Positions 57,745 to 64,000 of a stretch of 64,000 bases of DNA are shown piece after piece (position 1 is the stretch's first letter; each line of letters starts with the position of its first letter). Position numbers and translations under genes: made by a program. The notes under the pieces were generated by a model. It was not told where the DNA came from, made no database searches, and was given only the letters and a program-made list of their open reading frames with translations. Origin of the DNA: Datnioides undecimradiatus (taxonomy: Eukaryota > Chordata > Actinopteri > Lobotiformes > Datnioididae); contig WARS01000044.1 in NCBI GenBank assembly GCA_008933995.1, forward strand, positions 2,500,866 to 2,564,865, given 5' to 3'.

Positions 57745-57789
57745 CCTGTATCCTCACATACCTAGTTTGTTGGTATCACCTATCTCCAA

Positions 57790-58830
57790 AGCTGAACCTC
57801 CTGCTGCCTCCACTATCTTCAGAGGGGCTCTTATGCATAATTTATTTAAAGATTATATGGATTAATGAGGTACACAATAAACTTCTGTAATACATCTTAC
57901 ATGCTTTGATATACAAATTAATGTGGTTACACAATGGAGGGTCTGTAATACACTCTACACATTTGATATATATGGTATACTTCAAAATACATGGGTGTGT
58001 GTATTATGCGCCCGGGGTGTGTGTGTGTTATGTGTCCAGGGTGTGTGCTGTATCTGGGATGTGTGTGTGTGTATGTGTGTGTGTGTGTGTGTGTGATGTA
58101 TCTGGTGTGTGTGTTTATGTGTGCATGTCTGCAGACGATTACCCACTGCCTCCTATCCTTGCGCACTGTACCCAGATAGTAGTACTGGCACTTGGCCCAC
58201 GGACAGGCCTTCATGGACCTGCCCACTGATGTGCTGACTACAGAGAAGTCAGTATAGTCTAGCTGGCCATGCTCACTAATTGCTGTCAAATACACTGATT
58301 TATATGCCTATTGGTAGGCTGGCCACAGATAAAACAGCATAGAATATCCATATGCCCTATAACGAAGACCCTGCTTGTGCCTCAACCTTGGATTAGTCAG
58401 CATGGCATGTCAGTACTTTCCACAACACAGTTCCAGCCAGTGTGCTAACCATAGATAAAAGGCATGACGTAACCATAATTCTCACAACACAGTTCCTGCT
58501 GGACGACTCTTTTCTCCTCTACGTCTCCATTATTTTCAGAGAGGCCCTCATTTTAAAAACATAATCCAGATTAATGCGGTTACATGATGAAAGGTCTGTA
58601 ATAAGTTCAACATGCTTTGTGTGCCTCAACATATATGGGTGTGTGTGTGTGTGTGTGTGTGTATGTGTCACCTCTTCTTGCATTCTTAATATGACGGTAT
58701 GCTGGCACCAGACAGCTGTACGAAGTACACAGATATATATGTCTGTTGTGATGCTCACTACAGATAAATCAGTAAAGCATGTCAGTACGCCCTACAACAT
58801 CCAGCTAAATAACTCGGTCTCCTCTACATT
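57790..58830 (+). repeat. diverged tandem repeats
   Basis: A unit containing GATTAATG.GGTTACA, a CTGTAATA word and ACATGCTTTG recurs at about 57850-57905, 57918-57975 and 58560-58630. A second word group (AGATAAAxxAGCATxxxxT..CCCTA.AAC) recurs at about 58325, 58455 and 58765. GT microsatellites interrupt at 58055-58095 and 58638-58662. The copies are old. No coding function is seen. Confidence 0.5.
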
Positions 58831-59099
58831 TGACTGGCAGGAGAAGACTGGCCCACGTGCACAGTATTTCCAGGATGATAAATTAATTTTAGGAAAAGAA
58901 TGTGGAGAATCCACATAAGAAGGAGCAAAGATTGGGACAATGTAAGGAAATGCACAAGCATGCTGTCGTTTTTCTCTCGTTTTCTTAAAGACAAAACTCT
59001 ATTACATTTAACTTTAATCATCACCTGTGTTTTGTTTTGTTTGATCTTTGAGACTCCATTAATCGTACAAAATGTGGTATTCGTGAACTGAAACTCGAC

Positions 59100-59480
59100 T
59101 GGGTGTCTCATACTCATCACACAGAGGGAGGAGTCAGTCCATCGCAGCTCTTGAAATTCGGCGCCGCAGCGGCACATTGCTATTTGAGCACCCAAACTGC
59201 AAACTCCGGATCACAGAGAAGCACCCTCATAGTTTGACGGTTTCGCTTGTAAACAATATCGACGATGCCAGATGCACATTTTTTTCTCTGCAGCTGTTAG
59301 ATGATCCAGTGGGGGTTTTTTTAAGATGCTGCAAATAACTTAAACTTCCGTGCCTTTTCTGCTGGGAAAGGAGTGTTTTTGGTATTTCGCCCAGTAACCT
59401 TTGACCATGGACTGCAACATCTTGGGCTGCCAGGTGGGTGAATCTGTTTGTGCTCGTGGCCCAGAAATGCCCGCGCCTTA
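59100..59480 (+). promoter_or_regulatory. CpG-rich patch, candidate promoter of a gene extending off the right edge
   Basis: CG dinucleotides cluster here (for example GGCGCCGCAGCGGC near 59160) while both flanks are CpG-poor and AT-rich. This is the usual appearance of a vertebrate promoter. A possible short first coding exon lies at its 3' side (separate entry). Confidence 0.45.
59407..59433 (+). CDS. possible short first coding exon of an unidentified gene
   Basis: ATG in a good context (TTGACCATGG) opens nine codons (MDCNILGCQ) ending in CAG followed by the donor GTGGGTG. It is embedded in the CpG-rich patch. No family can be recognised from nine residues, and no downstream exon was found up to 64000. 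It may be a chance ATG. The gene, if real, continues past the window. Confidence 0.25.
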
Positions 59481-59499
59481 GTCTTGTTTCTTTGTGGCC

Positions 59500-62400
59500 G
59501 CAGCCATCGACAAATACACGATATCAAGATTTAATTTAACTACACAGGAACGATGTTTTTTTTCGTGTGTGTGTGTGTGTGTGTCGTATGTGCATGTGTA
59601 TTCGAGATTGTTTTATTTTCTATCCTATCAGATTGTTTATCACGTGCACTTGGCTGCAAAGGTGTTACCCATTTCCCAAAAGATGACATCAGTGAAATAT
59701 AAAATTGATGGAAAAACTCTGTTATCTTAACTCCTGCACCGTAAACAAAATGCAGACAGACGACAAATTAATGGATGGCATGCAAAACTTTAGCGGCCAT
59801 AGTGTTTACCATGTTAATCTTAACGCAGAGTGGATGCAAACATTTTCTCATCGGCACTATGAAAATAAAATAGGCTGCAGCTGAGGATGGTGGCTATGTT
59901 TAGCATGTATTTGTTGTTAACATAATTTATAACATAATTTTTTTTTTACCAGGCACCAGAATAACGTTTGAGACTTAATTCAAGATAAGTGCTGTCCCTA
60001 ACCCTCAATCAGAAGAACTGTTGCTTAAAAGAAAAGATAACAAATATTGCCCTTTAATGTTTAATATGGTTTTGTATTCTACTGTGAATCTGGCAAAATT
60101 AAGACATTTCCTATGAGTTCCACACAGAGCAGCATTGTCTCGGGGTGGTTTAAGCTTACAAAACGATGGATCTAATACTGGCAAAGGACACGAGTGCAGT
60201 CCTGCTTGCCAGGGTACCTGCTTGTCTGGGTAGTCCTAGTGCAAAAGGGGGAGGGTGTGCCTGTGTTGGTGTGTGTAAAGCATGCTGTAGGAATAGAGCT
60301 TAGAGCTAAAAAAAAGTTTTCAAAGGAAAATCAGTTCTTTGTTCAGTCCACAAATTGCAAATACCTGAGTTATTCCGCAAAGAGCAATTGAAAAGTCAGT
60401 GACAGTACAGCAACATATACACAGTATAGGTTACGTAGGGTTCAAAACGATGACTGAAGCAGATCAGAGACCTGTAGTATAGTTGATCAAAGCTTTGCTT
60501 CACACCCAGTATGTAAAATGGAGGGACAAAGTGGAAATATATGTTGGGGAGTATTTAACAGGAAAGGGTTCTGGACTGCATTCCTCAGCTAACCAAGCTC
60601 AACCGTAGTTTACCGTACATCACTGGATGTTGAACACTTGGTCATAATTTGACTGATGGTGAAAGGAAATGAACAAAAAGAAAAACTGTTTAAAAAAATC
60701 GTAAAATGAAAATAAAGTTAAATAAAGTCAGTATACCTTGAATTTGAGAAACCAAAGGCAAACCTTTACAAAGTCAAACCTCAGCATTAAAAAAAATGTA
60801 AGTGTAACCACAGGAAACTCACCCACAGAACATATTTTGCATATTTGGCACCTGCTTCCACTTGTGACAGGCTTGACTAATGGTGAGACAGAGACAATAA
60901 GTGGAACTGCACCTCAGTAGCCTCTTCCAGCCACTCATGGTATTTTGAATAGAAAAGTGTGCAGCACCAAAAGTGGTGGTTTTATGACACACATCCTCCA
61001 CAGTCCCCCACAAAACATCTGCTGTATGACAGCCAAACTGGGTACAAACATATCAAACCAAATGTGTCTTTGCAAGCAAAGCAATCAGTTGCGATTCAAA
61101 GGTTTTACACGCCACCAAATGTGGTTGACTTAAGTGGAGTGAGATGAGGTGACATTTCCGTCTCAGTGCAGTGTACTGGTGTGATGAGATGGGAAAAAAA
61201 AAAAAAGCTTTTTACACTGTCATATTAGAGGCAAAGTCACCAAACTGTTTATTATTAGATTTGACTGGTGTTTCTATACATTGAAAGTGAAGTTATGGCT
61301 CTTTCCACATTCATTCAGACAGAACTGTAACTGTTCTCTAACTGGTCATTGCTTGTTCGTCCCCTCTTTGTAATTGGTTAGATATAAATGCTTCCCTTAT
61401 GTTATTTATTTATTTATATGTAAAATCAGCATTTTTTTCAATATCTTTCAATCATCTGACCCACCTGTTAGTGACATTCCATTCTGGTCACCAGCTCTTT
61501 CTCTTCATCCCCTTGGTCTTCATTTTTGCCCTTTTGATCTTTTCCGTCCCTTTTCTTTCTCTGTCCTCAAGTTTCATGAGCCAAAAGCTTTTTTTCCCCA
61601 TCCTCGCCCTGTTCTGCTCACCATGTTGGCATTTGGTGTCATTTGGAAAGTGTCCTTCTCTGGCTGGAAAAGCAACAGATCTGTCAATAGTGAGACTCTA
61701 CAACAAGAAGATAAAGATGCCAGGAGCATTCCCATCATCAGCTGATGCAACATGATGGACATCTTCACTGACAAAGATGCCAGAGATGGCGCTCTACTCG
61801 CCACCCTAACTTTCATGATGATTTTCCACTAAATATGTTAATATTGTTTTCTTAATGGATGCTTCCATCTTATCCCGGGTGCCACCCAAGAAGTGAGCCC
61901 ACTGATGCTGAGTATGGCCCTGTCCTGGTGCTGAAGGTTGTGGGGAAGTGGAGAGGCATTATGACTCAGTGAAAGAGAATTGCTATGGAAATGCGACAGT
62001 TGCATAAATGCACAGGGTGAGTGTATGTATGAGGGACCCTAACATTTGCATGGGCAACCCCCTCTGACCAAGGCCCAAGTTGCCTCTGCTCTGCTGCATT
62101 TTTGATAGGTGTAACAAACACAATGTATTTTGTGTGCGAGATGGAGAAGTGAAATTGATGATGTAACAGTTCTTCACGTCTGAAAGTAAATGATTGTATG
62201 TCTGTGATTCATTAAGTGGTTTGGAAGTTAAAGAAAGAAAGGGAAATGACGCAGTATTACAAGCTGTGATGCTAATTAGGTGAATAAGTGACGACAGCTG
62301 CATAGGGCATCTAAAGCTATACTGCTTTCTGACAGTGAGGGTAATTGTTGTTGACATGCCTGTGATGCCATAGGCTTCATTGTGCTCCTCGTGTCTGCAG

Positions 62401-63240
62401 CCCACTCTATAGCATTGGTTGCTTGGTTGTTCCTTTAGTTGTAAAAGTTCTGCACTATAGCTTTAAGCTTCCTATCTATAAGGCAACTTCTGAGAATGTT
62501 ATAGTTAGGCTAACCAGTTTCCAGTTCCAATTTTGTGTCTGTCATGGCTCTGTGTCAGATGTGCAAAAACCTACTTAAAAAAAGGATGCTCCCATTAGCC
62601 TCAGTTGCATGTTACCATGCTGAAATTAGTACTAAGGACAAAGCACCACTGTGCCCATGTATAGCCTCACAGAGCTTGGCTGTTGACCCTTGGCCTAATG
62701 GCACAGCCAGTTCTAACCTTGAGAATTATATAGCAGGCTTCATAAGTTAAAATGGGTCTCGCAGTTCTTTCCCAGAGCAGCACAGTAGCTGAAAGTGTTC
62801 CATAAATAGTGCTGTGTTTGGAGAAATGGAAGAACAAGCTATCCTATCTTGCCAGCTTTCTTTCTTTCTCACTCCTACCAGCACTGTTGTGATCTAGCTT
62901 CAGCATGTGAACTACAGAACTGTGGTAAATACAAATGCAAATCCTACTCTCTGAAGGCATTTAAGAAGTAAACCTTTTTTTAAAATTAGATTTTACATGC
63001 ATCACTGTATTATGTTTTCCAGTTGCTCATGTGTCTGACTATACGTCCAGCCCAAGAACGCAATATCTCAAGAGTGTCCTGAGGAATTATTTATTTATTT
63101 ATTTTTCAAATTTGGCACAAGCATACCCTTGGACTCAAGGATGAACTGATCAGATTTTGTTGGGAATAGGTCACAGTGATGTTGGGCCTCATACAGACAA
63201 CAGGCCCCCAGCAAGGTTTATGACCTGAGGTCTGATACAG
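59500..63240. other. AT-rich non-coding stretch, intergenic or intronic
   Basis: No conserved exon, RNA gene or named repeat is recognisable. Open frames of up to 123 codons lack splice or family support. If the exon at 59407 is real, this is its first intron. Confidence 0.5.
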
Positions 63241-63249
63241 ATTAAAGAT

Positions 63250-63750
63250 TGCAGACCAACCAAATGGCTGCTCTCTTTGTCTAAGACCTGGGAGCCAGGT
63301 CACAAAGGTATGCAGGACACCTCCATCCCCACTCACTCTGCTGCCCCCCTGCTGGGTGCAGCCCCCAACTGGACAGAGCTCCTTATCTTAGACCTATGGG
63401 CCAGAGCACACAGGAATGTGGGACACCTCTGTCCCTACTTGCTCGGCCGCCCCCCTGGTGAGCGCTGACCGCCAAATGGCACGAGAACCACCAGCACCCC
63501 GCTCCATTTGTCTAAGATCAAAGGGCCAGACCAGGAAGGACTCGGGTCACCTCCAGGCCACCTCCGTTCCTACCCCCTCTGTCGAAAGAAAGGACCGCCG
63601 CGTCTTTCTTCAACCAAGCCGACTCGTTGCCAAATTCCTGCTGACCGCAGAGAATTACCTGGCCACCGCCGCAGACGCTCTCAAAGTACCTGAAGAAGGA
63701 AGAAAGGGCTGCGTCTTTCTTCAACCTATGCAACCTGCCGACAGAGCGGC
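63250..63750 (+). repeat. GC-rich tandem repeats
   Basis: A unit of roughly 110-130 bases recurs about three times between 63268 and 63590. Each copy starts TGTCTAAGA / TATCTTAGA and contains GGGCCAGA/GGAGCCAGG, GGACACCTC and GCCCCCCTG words. A second repeat, GCGTCTTTCTTCAACC, occurs at about 63600 and 63710. No known element is recognised. It may be the edge of an LTR element or a small satellite. Confidence 0.6.
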
Positions 63751-64000
63751 ATGACCCACCGTCGTCATCCGAGCCGAGGAACCGAGCCGGACCCAAAGAC
63801 GGATCTTTGATATTTGTATTTGATTTAGTTGATCGGGCATACCACGGTCTGACAACCGGAGCCCAAAGAATTTGTATTTATGTGCTGCGTTTTCCCCTCT
63901 TTCCCTTTTTACCACACACACATACACACCGGCTATACATCGGTTGAACCGCACTGTCAGAGACATACAGGCTAAGCTCACAGACGCCACTAGCCGTTGT

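Noticed and set aside
57790-58830. CRISPR-like array
   Set aside because: The repeats are diverged, irregularly spaced and in a vertebrate genome. They are ordinary tandem repeats.
61374-61816. Overlapping open frames of 80-123 codons on both strands
   Set aside because: Hydrophobic, low-complexity translations of pyrimidine-rich DNA with no family match.

Overview
The window is nuclear DNA of a bony fish, probably a percomorph teleost. Genes are split by canonical GT-AG introns, CA/GT microsatellites are abundant, and several repeat families typical of teleosts are present. Four complete multi-exon protein-coding genes can be reconstructed exon by exon, and in each the reading frame closes exactly across all introns.

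Layout. Positions 1-1100 hold a CpG-containing, GCTAGC-rich stretch with a CTCF-like site. It may be the edge of a neighbouring gene, but no exon is identifiable. fbxl2 (F-box/LRR ubiquitin-ligase adaptor, 432 aa, 14 coding exons) lies on the minus strand at 3186-16516, with a CpG-rich promoter at 16.5-17.2 kb. The 17.2-22.7 kb interval is intergenic and carries repeat remnants. susd5 (Link + Sushi type I membrane protein, 830 aa, 5 exons) lies on the plus strand at 23166-32487. crtap (cartilage-associated protein, 406 aa, 7 exons) lies on the minus strand at 35903-40720. fkbp9 (ER prolyl isomerase with four FKBP domains, two EF-hands and a C-terminal HDEL; 566 aa, 10 exons) lies on the plus strand at 41860-49861. 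The fbxl2-susd5-crtap block matches the human 3p22.3 neighbourhood (CRTAP-SUSD5-FBXL2). The head-to-head crtap/fkbp9 pair does not exist in human, but it mirrors the human P3H4/FKBP10 pair on 17q21, where P3H4 is a CRTAP paralogue.

The 52-59 kb region is a mobile-element graveyard. It holds a decayed minus-strand endogenous retrovirus (LTR-like ends, broken integrase, broken env) at about 52.2-55.1 kb. Next comes a large inverted repeat (arms about 55.26-55.90 and 57.03-57.74 kb) enclosing an intact unrecognised 254-aa ORF whose two halves look PC4-like. Diverged tandem repeats follow at 57.8-58.8 kb. A CpG-rich patch at 59.1-59.5 kb contains a possible short first coding exon of a gene that would run off the right edge. 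GC-rich tandem repeats lie at 63.25-63.75 kb.

Functionally, crtap and fkbp9 both encode ER proteins tied to folding of collagen-type clients and share a 1.14-kb intergenic promoter region, so co-regulation is plausible. fbxl2 (ubiquitin ligase) and susd5 (hyaluronan-type Link domain membrane protein) are neighbours with no evident shared pathway. The main novelties are the crtap/fkbp9 head-to-head pair, the His/Asp-rich ectodomain of Susd5, microsatellites sitting directly in fkbp9 and susd5 splice acceptors, and the inverted-repeat element with its PC4-like ORF.
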